The notes under the pieces were generated by a model, which was given only the letters and a program-made list of their open reading frames with translations, did no database searches and was not told the origin of the DNA. This document shows, piece by piece, positions 1 through 9,749 of a stretch of 64,000 nt of DNA (positions are counted from its first letter, which is position 1; every line of letters starts with the position of its first letter). Source of the DNA: CAVTPD01 sp963736575 (GTDB taxonomy: Bacteria > Bacteroidota > Bacteroidia > Cytophagales > JAAEPT01). The stretch covers positions 992,001 to 1,056,000 of the forward strand of contig CAVTPD010000003.1 of the NCBI GenBank assembly GCA_963736575.1. The letters run 5' to 3'. The position numbers and the translations under genes are program-made.

Positions 1-159
1 ATACATTTCTGCAGTATCTATAAAATTAATCCCTTGCTCAATAGCATAGTCTAATTGTTGATGTCCATCGGCTTCGGTATTTTGCTGTCCAAAGGTCATT
101 GTGCCCAAACAAATTTGACTAACCTGAATGCCTGTATTCCCTAATTCTTCGTATTTCAT
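1..159 (-). CDS. Aldo/keto reductase, N-terminal part (runs off the window)
   Basis: The minus strand from the ATG at 159 opens MKYEELGNTGIQVSQICLGT and continues with TMTFG and a FIDTAEMY segment. These are the N-terminal signature of NADP-dependent aldo/keto reductases of the Tas type: a beta-strand opening followed by the catalytic Asp and Tyr of the D-T-A-x-x-Y motif. Only 53 codons lie in the window, so substrate cannot be judged. It is divergent from mreB; the roughly 120-base spacer is AT-rich. Confidence 0.85.
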   Translation of the reverse strand, partial: MKYEELGNTGIQVSQICLGTMTFGQQNTEADGHQQLDYAIEQGINFIDTAEMY

Positions 160-280
160 GCCTTATTCAACTCTATATTATATAATAAATGTTCAATTTT
201 TACTTTATTTTCTCTATTAAGAGACAAATATTATCCATTTTTGTATCTTTCATAGACACAGTTTTTCATAAAGGATAACC

Positions 281-1306
281 ATGGGTTTGTTTGATTTCTT
301 TACCAGCGATATAGCCATAGACTTAGGTACGGCTAATCTTCTAATTATTAATAACGATAAGATTGTTGTAGACGAGCCATCTATCATTGCTATCGATAAA
401 CTTACTAATAAAGTATTAGCTATTGGTCTTCAGGCTATGCAGATGCATGAGAAGACGCACGAAAATATAAAAACTATTCGTCCATTAAAAGACGGTGTAA
501 TTGCTGATTTCCATGCAGCAGAACAAATGATTAGAGGTATGATCAAAATGATGTACCCTAAGAAAAGGTTTTTTAATCCATCACACAGAATGGTAATCTG
601 TATCCCTTCTGGTATTACAGAGGTTGAAAAAAGAGCCGTACGTGACTCTGCCGAACATGCAGGGGCCAAAGAAGTTTACATGATTTACGAACCTATTGCT
701 GCCGCTTTAGGATTAGGAATAGATATTGAAAGACCTGTTGGTTCCATGATTGTAGATATAGGTGGTGGTACTACTGAAATTGCAGTTATAGCGCTTTCGG
801 GTATTGTATGCGACCAATCTGTACGTGTAGCTGGTGATGTTTTTAATAAAGACATTCTAGATTACATGCGTAGACAACATAACCTATTAATTGGTGAGCG
901 TTCTGCCGAAAGAATTAAAATTGAAGTTGGTTCTGCTATGACAGAATTAGACGAAGCACCAGAAGATTATGAGATCCGTGGTAGAGATTTAATGACGGGT
1001 ATTCCTAAAGTTATTAAAGTTTCTTACTCTGAAATTGCTTTCGCCTTAGATAAATCAATTTCTAAAATTGAAGAAGCGGTATTGAAAGCATTAGAGGTTG
1101 CCCCTCCAGAATTATCTGCAGATATTTACGATAACGGTATTCATTTAACCGGTGGTGGTGCTTTGCTTAGAGGTTTAGACAAACGCCTTTCCCTAAAAAC
1201 TAAACTACCCGTTCATGTTGCGGATGATCCGTTAAGAGTTGTAGTTAGAGGAACAGGGAAAACTCTTAAAAATTTAGAAGCTTACAAAAGCGTATTATTG
1301 ACTTAA
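281..1306 (+). CDS. mreB: Rod-shape determining protein MreB
   Basis: Actin-like ATPase that polymerises under the inner membrane and positions the cell-wall elongation machinery. The 341-residue product is of normal family length. It carries the actin-fold nucleotide motifs: DLGTANL (about residues 14-20, phosphate 1), DIGGGTTE (159-166, phosphate 2) and LTGGGALLRGL near the C-terminus (adenosine). The N-terminal MGLFDFF is the usual short amphipathic membrane-binding stretch. It is the first gene of a tight mreB-mreC-mreD-mrdA-rodA operon, with 6 bases to mreC, so the whole elongasome core is probably transcribed together. Confidence 0.98.
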   Translation: MGLFDFFTSDIAIDLGTANLLIINNDKIVVDEPSIIAIDKLTNKVLAIGLQAMQMHEKTHENIKTIRPLKDGVIADFHAAEQMIRGMIKMMYPKKRFFNPSHRMVICIPSGITEVEKRAVRDSAEHAGAKEVYMIYEPIAAALGLGIDIERPVGSMIVDIGGGTTEIAVIALSGIVCDQSVRVAGDVFNKDILDYMRRQHNLLIGERSAERIKIEVGSAMTELDEAPEDYEIRGRDLMTGIPKVIKVSYSEIAFALDKSISKIEEAVLKALEVAPPELSADIYDNGIHLTGGGALLRGLDKRLSLKTKLPVHVADDPLRVVVRGTGKTLKNLEAYKSVLLT

Positions 1307-1312
1307 AGGTAA

Positions 1313-2143
1313 ATGCAGCAGCTTTTACTTCTACTTAAAAAATATCAGGTCTTTTTTGTGTTTATTGTGCTAGAGATTTTCAGCTTTTGGCTAATAATAA
1401 ACTACAATAAATTCCAGAATGCAGCCTTTTTAAATACCTCAAATGTATTTGTAGGAAGTATATTGTCTGTGTCTTCTAATGTAAGTGGTTATTTTTCTCT
1501 TAAAGAGGAAAATGCTTTCCTTGCGGAAGAAAATGCTCTATTAAAGCAACAAATAGTAGATTTTAAACAGCTTTCTACTTTGTCTGGTTCGTCAGATGAA
1601 GTATTAACGGGAACTATTAAGGAGTTCGATTTCATCCCTACTAAAATCATTAATAATTCTATTTTTAATGATGACAACTACATTACCATTAATAAGGGTA
1701 AAAATCATGGCATATACTCCGGAATGGGTATTGTTACAGGCAATGGTATTGTAGGTAAAGTCACAGCTGTTTCTAATAACTATTCTACAGTTCAATCTTT
1801 TTTACATTCTAGTTATCAGGTTTCTGCGCAAATTAAATCAAACAAAATTTTAGGTGCGGCTATCTGGAAAGGCGAAGACATAGAAACAGGTCACTTGTTG
1901 TATGTACCCCGCCATGAAAACGTAGTTGTAAACGACACGGTAGTAACCTCTGGCTATAATGCTATTTTTCCGGAAGGAATACCAATTGGTATAATAGAAG
2001 AAATTACCATACCTGAAAACGAATCTTTCTATGATATTAAAATAAAGTTGTTGACCGAATTCAACAAACTCTATTTTGTTTATGCCGTTAAAAACAATAC
2101 TAAAGCTGAACAAGACAGTTTGTCTCAACAGCAAGTGAGATAA
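1313..2143 (+). CDS. mreC: Rod-shape determining protein MreC
   Basis: Bitopic periplasmic scaffold of the elongasome that links MreB and PBP2. The 276-residue product has a short cytoplasmic N-terminus, one membrane segment (about residues 14-30), a coiled coil around 63-85 rich in Glu/Leu (KEENAFLAEENALLKQQ), and the beta-barrel MreC domain with GIYSGMGIVTGNGIVGKV. The position between mreB and mreD is diagnostic. The stop codon shares one base with the mreD start (TAATG), which suggests translational coupling. Confidence 0.96.
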   Translation: MQQLLLLLKKYQVFFVFIVLEIFSFWLIINYNKFQNAAFLNTSNVFVGSILSVSSNVSGYFSLKEENAFLAEENALLKQQIVDFKQLSTLSGSSDEVLTGTIKEFDFIPTKIINNSIFNDDNYITINKGKNHGIYSGMGIVTGNGIVGKVTAVSNNYSTVQSFLHSSYQVSAQIKSNKILGAAIWKGEDIETGHLLYVPRHENVVVNDTVVTSGYNAIFPEGIPIGIIEEITIPENESFYDIKIKLLTEFNKLYFVYAVKNNTKAEQDSLSQQQVR

Positions 2144-2658
2144 TGGGAAGTGGAAATTTTAAATACCTAACCTATTTTTTACTGTACACAGTAGTACAAG
2201 TGTTCTTCTTAAGAAACATTAGTTTATTTCATGTGGCCTTTCCGTTTATGTACGTGGCATTTATTATTCTTTTGCCTATTAACATAAATCGTTTGTTGCT
2301 TTTGGCACTCGCTTTTTTCTATGGAACAACAATAGATTTGTTTTACAGCACTTTGGGCATAAATGCTGCCGCTTGCGTATTAGTAGCCTTCTTAAGAATT
2401 TATGTGCTTAATTTTATTACTGATAATTCTTCAGATGATGTTAATGAACCCAATCTTCAAGATTTAGGCTTTAAGAAGTTTAGTTTTTTCTGTCTTATTT
2501 TGTTGTTTGTTCATCACTTAATTTTATTCTATTCCGAAGCATTTAGCTTTAACGCCTTCTTTTATACCTTCTACAAGGTATTGATGAGTGCTTTATTCTC
2601 TTATTTCTTAATTGTTTGTAGTCAGTATTTATTTTTTTATAAGAAAAGACGAAGATGA
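2143..2658 (+). CDS. mreD: Rod-shape determining protein MreD
   Basis: Small polytopic inner-membrane component of the rod complex. The 171-residue product is almost entirely hydrophobic, with about five or six membrane segments, and has no catalytic motif, as is normal for MreD. Sequence conservation in this family is weak, so the call rests on size, topology and its place between mreC and the PBP2 gene. It overlaps mreC by 1 base and mrdA by 4 bases (ATGA). Confidence 0.9.
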   Translation: MGSGNFKYLTYFLLYTVVQVFFLRNISLFHVAFPFMYVAFIILLPININRLLLLALAFFYGTTIDLFYSTLGINAAACVLVAFLRIYVLNFITDNSSDDVNEPNLQDLGFKKFSFFCLILLFVHHLILFYSEAFSFNAFFYTFYKVLMSALFSYFLIVCSQYLFFYKKRRR

Positions 2659-4457
2659 ACAATTACCGCCCTATAGTAGTACAAGCCTTTTTTGTATTAG
2701 TGGCCTTGGTATTTATTTCCAAGTTGTTCTATCTGCAAATCATAAACGACGAATATAAAATTAAAGCCAAAGATAACACGGTTCGTAAGGTGCGTGTTTA
2801 CCCTTACCGGGGAGTTATTTTAGACCGAAAAAACAGACCCGTTGTAGTTAACCAGCCCGTGTTTGATTTAATGGTGGTGAAGAAAAAAGTAGACCATCTA
2901 GACACAGCTCTATTTTGTCAATTACTTAATCTTCCGAAAGATAAATTCATTGATAAGATGGATGCCATTTATGGTTTAGCTTCTAATAAACCACAAGTAC
3001 TCCTTAAACAAATTCCGCTGAATGAATATTCACGATTTGCAGATTTGTTTGATTTTTCAGGCTTTTATTTTAATCCTCGTATTGTACGTTCTTACCCGCA
3101 TGCGGTAATGTCTAACTCCATTGGTTACATTGCAGAGATTAGCAAACCAGAATTAGACAGAGACACTACAGATTATTACAACCAAGGAGATTATGTTGGT
3201 AAAAGTGGTATAGAAAAAACCTATGAAGAAGATCTAAGAGGTGAGGGTGGTGCAAAATACGTTTTAGTAGATGTTAAAGGGGTAGAAAAAGGTGCTTTCC
3301 GTGACGGAGAATTAAACGAAGCGTCTATTCCAGGTAAAAGTCTACAGATAAGTATTGATGTAGAATTACAGAAATACGGTGAACGTTTAATGGAAGGAAA
3401 AGTGGGTAGTATTGTAGCCATAGAACCCAGAACGGGTGAAATATTAGCTATTGTATCTTCACCTACTTACGATCCTAATTTATTAGTGGGTAGAGATTAT
3501 TCTAGCAACTATGTAAAACTATTGCAAGATTCTTTAAAACCATTGTTTGATAGAGCCACACAAGCTGGTTATCCGCCGGGTTCTATTTTTAAGATTATTG
3601 AGGCAGGTATTGGTATGCAGGAAAAACTAATTACCCCTACCAGCAGAACCTATGTAGAACCGTATCCTAATATGGGTGACCATGCGCCAGCAGGTACTTA
3701 TGATGTTAAAAAAGCCATTACTATATCTTCTAACTGGTACTTTGCCAAGTTGTATAAACGAATAATTCACCAAGGAAAAGTAGATGACCGTTACGAAGAC
3801 GCTGAAATTAACTTTAATATTTGGTATGATTATGTATACTCTTTTGGTTTAGGGCATAAATTGCAAAGTGATATTTCTCACGAATTGGGGGGCTCTATTC
3901 CAAGTAATGAATTATACGATAGAATTTACGGGGATAAAAGATGGAAAGCATCAACCATTATCTCTAATGCAATTGGCCAAGGAGAACTTTTGGTTATTCC
4001 TATTCAGATGGCTAATTTATCGGCTTTAATTGCCAATAAAGGATATTATTATCGCCCGCATCTTATTAAACAGATTGGCGAAAAAGACAGTATTCCTGCT
4101 AAATTTAAGGAGCGATTATCCTGCATGGTGGACTCTAAATATTTTGATGTTATTCACGATGCTATGGAAGATGTGGTTTGCTGTGGTACAGCGAGAAGAG
4201 CATTAACCAAAGACATTGTAGTTTGTGGTAAAACAGGAACAGCAGAAAATCCACACGGGGAAGACCACTCTGTTTTTATAGCCTTTGCCCCTAAAGAAAA
4301 TCCTCAAATAGCTATTTCGGTATATGTAGAAAATGCTGGTTATGGCGGTACTTGGGCAGCACCAATTTCAAGTTTAATGATAGAAAAATACTTGAAAGAT
4401 AGTGTGAGCAATAAGTACGAGGAAAATAGAATCTTAGAAAAACATTTTATCAATTGA
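2655..4457 (+). CDS. mrdA: Penicillin-binding protein 2 (elongation transpeptidase)
   Basis: Class B PBP that cross-links peptidoglycan during rod elongation, anchored in the inner membrane with a periplasmic catalytic domain. The 600-residue product has an N-terminal membrane anchor (about 8-27), a PBP dimerisation domain with the RGVILDRKNRPV motif, and the transpeptidase domain. The active-site SxxK is S310-I-F-K313 in PPGSIFK; the SxN motif is SSNWYF and the KTGT motif is CGKTGTAENPHG. Start and stop overlap mreD and rodA by 4 bases each. Confidence 0.97.
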   Translation: MNNYRPIVVQAFFVLVALVFISKLFYLQIINDEYKIKAKDNTVRKVRVYPYRGVILDRKNRPVVVNQPVFDLMVVKKKVDHLDTALFCQLLNLPKDKFIDKMDAIYGLASNKPQVLLKQIPLNEYSRFADLFDFSGFYFNPRIVRSYPHAVMSNSIGYIAEISKPELDRDTTDYYNQGDYVGKSGIEKTYEEDLRGEGGAKYVLVDVKGVEKGAFRDGELNEASIPGKSLQISIDVELQKYGERLMEGKVGSIVAIEPRTGEILAIVSSPTYDPNLLVGRDYSSNYVKLLQDSLKPLFDRATQAGYPPGSIFKIIEAGIGMQEKLITPTSRTYVEPYPNMGDHAPAGTYDVKKAITISSNWYFAKLYKRIIHQGKVDDRYEDAEINFNIWYDYVYSFGLGHKLQSDISHELGGSIPSNELYDRIYGDKRWKASTIISNAIGQGELLVIPIQMANLSALIANKGYYYRPHLIKQIGEKDSIPAKFKERLSCMVDSKYFDVIHDAMEDVVCCGTARRALTKDIVVCGKTGTAENPHGEDHSVFIAFAPKENPQIAISVYVENAGYGGTWAAPISSLMIEKYLKDSVSNKYEENRILEKHFIN

Positions 4458-5728
4458 GAAGTCCAGGGTCCATATATAAAGAATTAGATTGGCTTACCGT
4501 AGGTTTGTATTTAGCCTTAGCTCTTATGGGCTGGTTAAACATTTACGCAGCTATCTATGATCCGGAAATTGACCAAAGCATGTTTGGCATTATGCAAAAC
4601 AAAGCGGGTAATCAGTTTTTATGGATTTTAGTTTCGTTAACTACTATTAGTATTTTACTCTTGGTAGACTATAAAGTTTATTTTTCGGCACCGTATATTA
4701 TTTATGGGCTTACGCTGCTGTCTTTAATTTTAGTACTGTTAATTGGTCACGAAATAAAGGGGAATCAATCCTGGATTAAGATTGGTCCCATTAGTATTCA
4801 ACCTTCCGAATTTGCCAAAGTAGGTGTGGCATTAGCGGTAGCAAAATACCTCTCTGATAAAACACTGAAATACGTATTAAACAGAAGACTCTTCATATTA
4901 TTTGCCATTATATTTGTACCGCCCATTTTAATCTTAATGCAACCAGATACGGGTTCGGCATTGGTGTTTTCTAGCTTTATTATTGTTTTGTATTTAGACG
5001 GATTACCGCAATGGATTTTGGGTTTAGGCTTAATGATTATTGCCTTGTTTATCTTATCCTTAATTGCAAACCAATTAATATTAATTGGTGTGTTTTTAGC
5101 GGCTGCCGGTGTGGCCTATTTCTTCATTAAGAAGAATAAAAAGAACATTATACTACTAATTGCCACGGCTGTATTAACCATTGTAACGGTTACGGGTACT
5201 AATCTCTTTATAAACAATGTCCTTCAGCCCCATCAACAAAAACGTATTGAGGCGTTAATTGATCCGGAATCTGATCCTAAAGGTGCTGGTTGGAATATTA
5301 TTCAGTCTAAAATTGCCATTAGTGATGGTGGTTTAAATGGTAAAGGTTACCGAAAAGGTGTAATTACTAAAGGTGACTTTGTGCCCGAACAACACACCGA
5401 TTTTATCTTTTGTACCATTGGTGAAGAGCATGGTTTTATAGGAACAACACTTATAATTCTAATCTATTTGGGCTTATTGTTTAGGTTGTTTTATTTGGCC
5501 GGAAGGCAGAAAAGTAAATTCATACGGATTTATGGGTATTCCGTGGCTTCCATTTTCTTTTTCCATTTTACCATTAATATTGGTATGACCATTGGTCTTT
5601 TCCCAGTTATTGGTATTCCGTTGCCGTTCTTTTCTTACGGGGGATCTTCCCTTTGGGCTTTTTCTATTTTGTTGTTCATATTCCTGAAATTGGATATGCA
5701 CCGAAATCAAATGTTGGCAAGAGTTTAA
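4454..5728 (+). CDS. rodA: Rod-shape SEDS glycosyltransferase RodA
   Basis: Polytopic SEDS-family peptidoglycan polymerase that pairs with PBP2. The 424-residue product has about ten membrane segments and the family motifs QPSEFAKVG and QPDTGSALV in the first half and FFSYGGSSLWAF near the end. The best start is a TTG at 4454 that overlaps the mrdA stop; no in-frame ATG lies close by. The catalytic Asp expected in the large periplasmic loop falls around the EQHTDFIFCTIGEEHGF segment. It closes the mre operon. Confidence 0.96.
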   Translation: MRSPGSIYKELDWLTVGLYLALALMGWLNIYAAIYDPEIDQSMFGIMQNKAGNQFLWILVSLTTISILLLVDYKVYFSAPYIIYGLTLLSLILVLLIGHEIKGNQSWIKIGPISIQPSEFAKVGVALAVAKYLSDKTLKYVLNRRLFILFAIIFVPPILILMQPDTGSALVFSSFIIVLYLDGLPQWILGLGLMIIALFILSLIANQLILIGVFLAAAGVAYFFIKKNKKNIILLIATAVLTIVTVTGTNLFINNVLQPHQQKRIEALIDPESDPKGAGWNIIQSKIAISDGGLNGKGYRKGVITKGDFVPEQHTDFIFCTIGEEHGFIGTTLIILIYLGLLFRLFYLAGRQKSKFIRIYGYSVASIFFFHFTINIGMTIGLFPVIGIPLPFFSYGGSSLWAFSILLFIFLKLDMHRNQMLARV

Positions 5729-5782
5729 GTCTAAATACACAGAGTTTTGTTTTCTTATGTTGTAATCTTTTATCTTTAAAAG

Positions 5783-7306
5783 ATGCAAAAAAGACCATTG
5801 CTACAGCTAAAATCAGTAACTATAAAAGTAGGTTCAAAGTCTATTTTAAAAGACATTAGTTTTGAAATACAACAAGGTGAAAACCTTTTAATTACAGGTC
5901 CTTCGGGAAGTGGTAAAACTGTTCTAGCTAAACTTATTGCTGGGATCTGGAAAAAACATACGGGCGAAATTTTTCGTTTAGTTCCCGAAAAGGATATTCA
6001 ATTTATAGCTCAACAAGCCAATTTCTCTCAACTTTTTACAGGAAGAACAGCGTATTACGACCAACGTTTTGATGGTAACGTAAAGGAAGCTTCTCCTTTT
6101 GTGAAATCTCTTTTTCAGCCTGAAAAAATAACAGCACAACAAAAATTATGGTGGCAACAACTTTCTGTTTCGGCATTAGAGGAAAAAAGACTGCACCAGC
6201 TTTCTAATGGGGAGAGTAAACGCATACAACTGGCATTAGCCTTGGTAAAATCACCCAAGTTATTAGTGTTAGACAATCCTTTTATTGGTCTAGACGTAGA
6301 TTCTAGAATACTATTGCACCAGCTTTTAGAATCATTAATGCAAGAAGGGATTTCAATAATCCTCATTGGTAAACCTGAAGAAATGCCAAGTACCATTACT
6401 TCTGTACTGGTATTAGAACAAGGCAAAATTCTTTATTCTGGTTCTAGGGAAGGTTTTGAAAATCACTTGCGTTTTATTCGGAAAAGAAAAAATGTGTTTA
6501 TTATTCCGGAAGAAATTATACAAGAACTTAGCCCAGTAAAGGAAGTGCCTTTTGATTATGCACTAGAAATGAATCATGTACATGTGATTTATGGGGAAAA
6601 GAAAGTGCTTTCGGATATTAATTGGAAAGTGAAACGTGGTGAATGTTGGGCATTAATTGGTCATAATGGGGCTGGAAAATCTACTTTGTTGAGTTTAATA
6701 ACTGCCGATAATCCGCAAGGGTATAAAAACGATTTTAAACTTTTTGATCTTCAACGCGGAAGCGGAGAAAGCATTTGGGAGATCAAAAGTAAGATTGGTT
6801 TTGTTTCACCTGAATTACACCGTTTTTTCGAACGGAAAAAAGGAAACTCTAAAGAAGTACAACAGTCAGAGGAAGAATACAACCAACGGGGTTTAAATAT
6901 TGCGGGCGTAAACGTTATTGATTCGGTACTTTCTGGTTTTAAGGATGAAGTTGGTTTTTCCAGCGCAACAACCAGTCAGCAGAAACGAATAGCCGTATTG
7001 TGGTTAAAAGCTTTAGGCATTCAAGAATTGAAAGACCAACGTTTAAGTCAGCTTTCTTTGGGCGAACAACGATTGGTTTTATTAGCCAGGGCTTTGGTTA
7101 AAAACCCGCCGCTACTGCTGTTAGATGAACCATGTCAAGGATTAGATCAAGATCAAATAGATCGGTTTAAAGCAGTGGTAGATACTGTTTGTGTTCGGTT
7201 TAAAAAGACCTTAATTTATGTGTCTCATTACGAAAACGAAATCCCAAGTTGTGTCACTAAACGCATAATACTTAAAGCTGGTAAGGTTGAAGCGATAACC
7301 CCTTAA
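5783..7306 (+). CDS. Two-domain ABC ATPase, ModF/PhrA-like
   Basis: The 507-residue protein holds two consecutive ABC nucleotide-binding domains and no membrane segment. The first Walker A is GPSGSGKT (about residues 39-46), with signature LSNGESKR and Walker B LLVLDNPF. The second has GHNGAGKS, signature LSLGEQR and LLLLDEPCQGL. This duplicated layout matches the ModF/PhrA family, linked by name to molybdate transport, though no modABC genes are present here. The true role is therefore unknown. It lies 54 bases after rodA and its end overlaps that of the convergent radical SAM gene by 4 bases. Confidence 0.85.
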   Translation: MQKRPLLQLKSVTIKVGSKSILKDISFEIQQGENLLITGPSGSGKTVLAKLIAGIWKKHTGEIFRLVPEKDIQFIAQQANFSQLFTGRTAYYDQRFDGNVKEASPFVKSLFQPEKITAQQKLWWQQLSVSALEEKRLHQLSNGESKRIQLALALVKSPKLLVLDNPFIGLDVDSRILLHQLLESLMQEGISIILIGKPEEMPSTITSVLVLEQGKILYSGSREGFENHLRFIRKRKNVFIIPEEIIQELSPVKEVPFDYALEMNHVHVIYGEKKVLSDINWKVKRGECWALIGHNGAGKSTLLSLITADNPQGYKNDFKLFDLQRGSGESIWEIKSKIGFVSPELHRFFERKKGNSKEVQQSEEEYNQRGLNIAGVNVIDSVLSGFKDEVGFSSATTSQQKRIAVLWLKALGIQELKDQRLSQLSLGEQRLVLLARALVKNPPLLLLDEPCQGLDQDQIDRFKAVVDTVCVRFKKTLIYVSHYENEIPSCVTKRIILKAGKVEAITP

Positions 7307-8286
7307 ATCTTTAACATCTGTTTCCAAGTACCTTTCATAAAATTGTACTTTATAGTGCTGGGTAATGCTTTAAGCCAGTATTTAGAAAGATGAGTAGCAA
7401 AAGATGGTTGCATGTAGCAATTTATGGTGCAGCCTTCGCATTCGGGTAATCTTCCTTCTAGTTTTATAAGTTGTTGTACTCTTTCAGATTTGTAAAGGTT
7501 AAATAAATGGCCGTTTATATCCATTTCATCCTTGCCTAAATGGTAACAAGGCAGTACTAATTTATTTTCAGGAGAAATTACTAAAGTGGTAGAAGCCGCT
7601 TTACAGATGGGGTCTCTAAATGAATTTCCTCCATTTAGACGTAAATCAATAAAGGCTTCGTTAAGGTATACTTTTTTCTTTTTTCCGAAGGAACGAAGAA
7701 ATTGTAAATCTTGCGTGTTAAAAATACCGTGTGCGTTTATGCTGTTGTATTCAAAAGCCGGATTTAAGATCATCACTAAATCATTGGGCAAGCAAATCTG
7801 TTGGTAGACTTGTTGCATGGCTTCTAAATTCTCTGGGAAAACCGTAAAAAGAATGTCTGGTTTTTCGCCTAAATCTTTAGCTACTTTAATAGATTCCATT
7901 ACATGACTAAAACAATTAACCCCCCGTAAACGGTTGTGTTCTTCCTCTAAATGAGAATCTAGAGAGAAGTGCAGCATATCAATTAAGCCTTTTAGCTTTT
8001 TGGCTAATTTAGGATATAATAGTCCGTTAGTGGTAACGGTGGTAATGAAACCAAGTTCTTTGGCAATTTGAAGAAATTCGGGTAATTGTTGGTGTAAAAG
8101 AGGTTCGCCACCTGTAAAGTCAATGACAGAAACGCCTAGTTTTTTTAAGTCTAAAAGGTTTTCTTTTACATTCTGAAGAGAAACATAAGGCGAAGGGCGT
8201 TCCCAAATGTCACAAAAGTCACATTTAGCATTACAACGGTAAGTAACGTAATAATTACAAAGTACGGGATGTGAAACAAGCTTCAT
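7303..8286 (-). CDS. Radical SAM protein with C-terminal Cys cluster
   Basis: The N-terminal C18-x3-C22-x2-C25 motif (CNAKCDFC) binds the SAM-cleaving 4Fe-4S cluster, and FTGGEPLL is the GGE motif. A C-terminal set, LPCYH followed by CEGCTINC, could hold an auxiliary cluster as in SPASM/Twitch enzymes. I start at 8286 (MKLVSHP, 327 residues). A longer in-frame start at 8316 would be translated through the terminator hairpin of accD and is unlikely. The reaction is not evident. It follows accD on the same strand; the T tract of that terminator ends one base before this ATG. Confidence 0.85.
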   Translation of the reverse strand: MKLVSHPVLCNYYVTYRCNAKCDFCDIWERPSPYVSLQNVKENLLDLKKLGVSVIDFTGGEPLLHQQLPEFLQIAKELGFITTVTTNGLLYPKLAKKLKGLIDMLHFSLDSHLEEEHNRLRGVNCFSHVMESIKVAKDLGEKPDILFTVFPENLEAMQQVYQQICLPNDLVMILNPAFEYNSINAHGIFNTQDLQFLRSFGKKKKVYLNEAFIDLRLNGGNSFRDPICKAASTTLVISPENKLVLPCYHLGKDEMDINGHLFNLYKSERVQQLIKLEGRLPECEGCTINCYMQPSFATHLSKYWLKALPSTIKYNFMKGTWKQMLKI

Positions 8287-8313
8287 AAAAAAAACCCTCT
8301 TGTTAGAGGGTTT
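8287..8313 (-). terminator. Rho-independent terminator of accD
   Basis: Read on the minus strand, AAACCCTCT and AGAGGGTTT form a perfect 9-bp stem around a 4-base loop, followed by a run of seven T. It lies 4 bases past the accD stop and directly before the radical SAM start. Confidence 0.85.
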
Positions 8314-8317
8314 CAAA

Positions 8318-9163
8318 TTAAGGCTTTATCATGTGAAGAAGCGTATAAAGTTGATTTTTTAGCTCTTTCCTATGTACAATAAAATCTAAGAATCCGTGGT
8401 CCAGTACAAATTCTGCACTTTGGAAACCTTCAGGTAAGTCTTTACCAATAGTTTCACGGATAACTCTAGGTCCGGCAAAACCGATTAATGCACCAGGTTC
8501 AGAAATATTAAAATCACCTAACATAGCGTAAGAAGCTGTAACACCACCCGTAGTTGGGTCTGTTAGCAAAGAAACGTAAGGTATTTTATCTTCTGCTAAA
8601 AGCGCTAATCTAGCCGATGTTTTGGCCATTTGCATTAGAGAGAAACCTGCTTCCATCATTCTGGCACCGCCCGACTTAGAAATCATTAAGAACGGCTTTT
8701 TAGTTTCTCTAGCCCGATTGATGGCTCTCGCTATCTTCTCACCTACTACAGAACCCATAGAACCACCAATAAAGGCGAAGTCCATACAAGCAATTACAAT
8801 TTCTAAACCATTCAGTTTACCTTCTGCAGAACGAACCGCGTCCATTAAATTAGACTTCTTCTGAGAAGCTATAATTCTTTCTGGATAAGGTTTACTATCT
8901 ACAAAATTTAATGGATCTCCAGAAGTTAAATTATAATCTAACTCCACAAAGCTATTATCATCGAACAGAAGTTCGAAATATTCTTTAGAACCAATTCTGG
9001 TATGGTATTCACACTCTGGACATGTGTAAGAATTAAGTACGTGCTCTCTTGACTGAATTACCTTCTTGCATTCAGGGCACTGATACCAAAGACCGTCCGG
9101 TGCTTCCTTCTTTTGTTGTGTTGGAGTTACAATCCCTTTCTCCGACCTACGAAACCAAGACAT
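8318..9163 (-). CDS. accD: Acetyl-CoA carboxylase carboxyltransferase subunit beta
   Basis: Transfers the carboxyl group from biotin to acetyl-CoA to give malonyl-CoA for fatty acid synthesis; works with AccA in the cytoplasm. The 281-residue product opens with MSWFRR and a zinc ribbon built from two CPEC pairs (CPECKKV and CPECEYH). The crotonase-fold carboxyltransferase core includes GGSMGSVVGEKI, SKSGGARMMEAG and DPTTGGVTASYAMLGD. Length and motif order are normal. A TATTTTTG element lies upstream, so it probably has its own promoter. Confidence 0.97.
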   Translation of the reverse strand: MSWFRRSEKGIVTPTQQKKEAPDGLWYQCPECKKVIQSREHVLNSYTCPECEYHTRIGSKEYFELLFDDNSFVELDYNLTSGDPLNFVDSKPYPERIIASQKKSNLMDAVRSAEGKLNGLEIVIACMDFAFIGGSMGSVVGEKIARAINRARETKKPFLMISKSGGARMMEAGFSLMQMAKTSARLALLAEDKIPYVSLLTDPTTGGVTASYAMLGDFNISEPGALIGFAGPRVIRETIGKDLPEGFQSAEFVLDHGFLDFIVHRKELKNQLYTLLHMIKP

Positions 9164-9185
9164 ACTTTTTTCTTTAGAGGAACAT

Positions 9186-9193
9186 CAAAAATA
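9186..9193 (-). promoter_or_regulatory. Bacteroidota -7 promoter element before accD
   Basis: TATTTTTG on the minus strand matches TANNTTTG. It sits 23 bases before the accD ATG, which would leave a short leader of about 16 bases. No clear -33 TTG was identified. Confidence 0.5.
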
Positions 9194-9204
9194 TGAATTC
9201 CTAC

Positions 9205-9681
9205 CTACTTAATGAAACCTTTTCGCTTTAAAATAGATTCTAGGAACTTAATATCGTTTTGGTTATTAAAAACTTTGTTGGGTAAATAGATCAATTGAGC
9301 TTTAGTAATAATAAAAACATAGCCTTTTTTAAGTTTTTTGGCACTTTTAATGTTTTCCCATTGCAACGGCATTCCTTGCTTAGGATTAATCTTCATTAAA
9401 ATCTGTTTAGAGTCAATTTCGTAGGAAAGTCTTTCAAAAATTACTTTAAACTGTTCCATTTGTGTAACACCCGTAAATTGAACCAACCAAAAAAGAAGGT
9501 AAAGCACGGTAATTATTAATGCCGAAATCCAGAACCAATGCGTACTTGGAACCACTATAGTAAGCGCTGCTAATGCAATAGGCACTAAAAAAGCCCACCA
9601 CCATTCTTTAACAATGTTTCCCATAGCTAGTTTAATGTACTGAGACGTTTCTAGCTTATACTTTTTTGTAATAACTCTCAT
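9205..9681 (-). CDS. YcxB-like membrane protein, function unknown
   Basis: The 158-residue protein has an N-terminal cytoplasmic stretch, two close membrane segments (about residues 30-70) and a C-terminal soluble domain with LQWENIKSAKKLKKGYVFI and IYLPNKVF. This arrangement resembles YcxB-like proteins, which have no established function. It stands alone between nadC and accD on the same strand and is probably inner-membrane. Confidence 0.65.
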   Translation of the reverse strand: MRVITKKYKLETSQYIKLAMGNIVKEWWWAFLVPIALAALTIVVPSTHWFWISALIITVLYLLFWLVQFTGVTQMEQFKVIFERLSYEIDSKQILMKINPKQGMPLQWENIKSAKKLKKGYVFIITKAQLIYLPNKVFNNQNDIKFLESILKRKGFIK

Positions 9682-9749
9682 TATAAGGTTGTATTTGTTT
9701 TTAAATATTGAAAATCAGATTGCCCGTTGTGGGGTTTCTGAGAAGTTAC

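Noticed and set aside
8287..8316. Longer start for the radical SAM protein at 8316
   Set aside because: The extra codons are encoded by the accD terminator hairpin; the family motif begins soon after the ATG at 8286.
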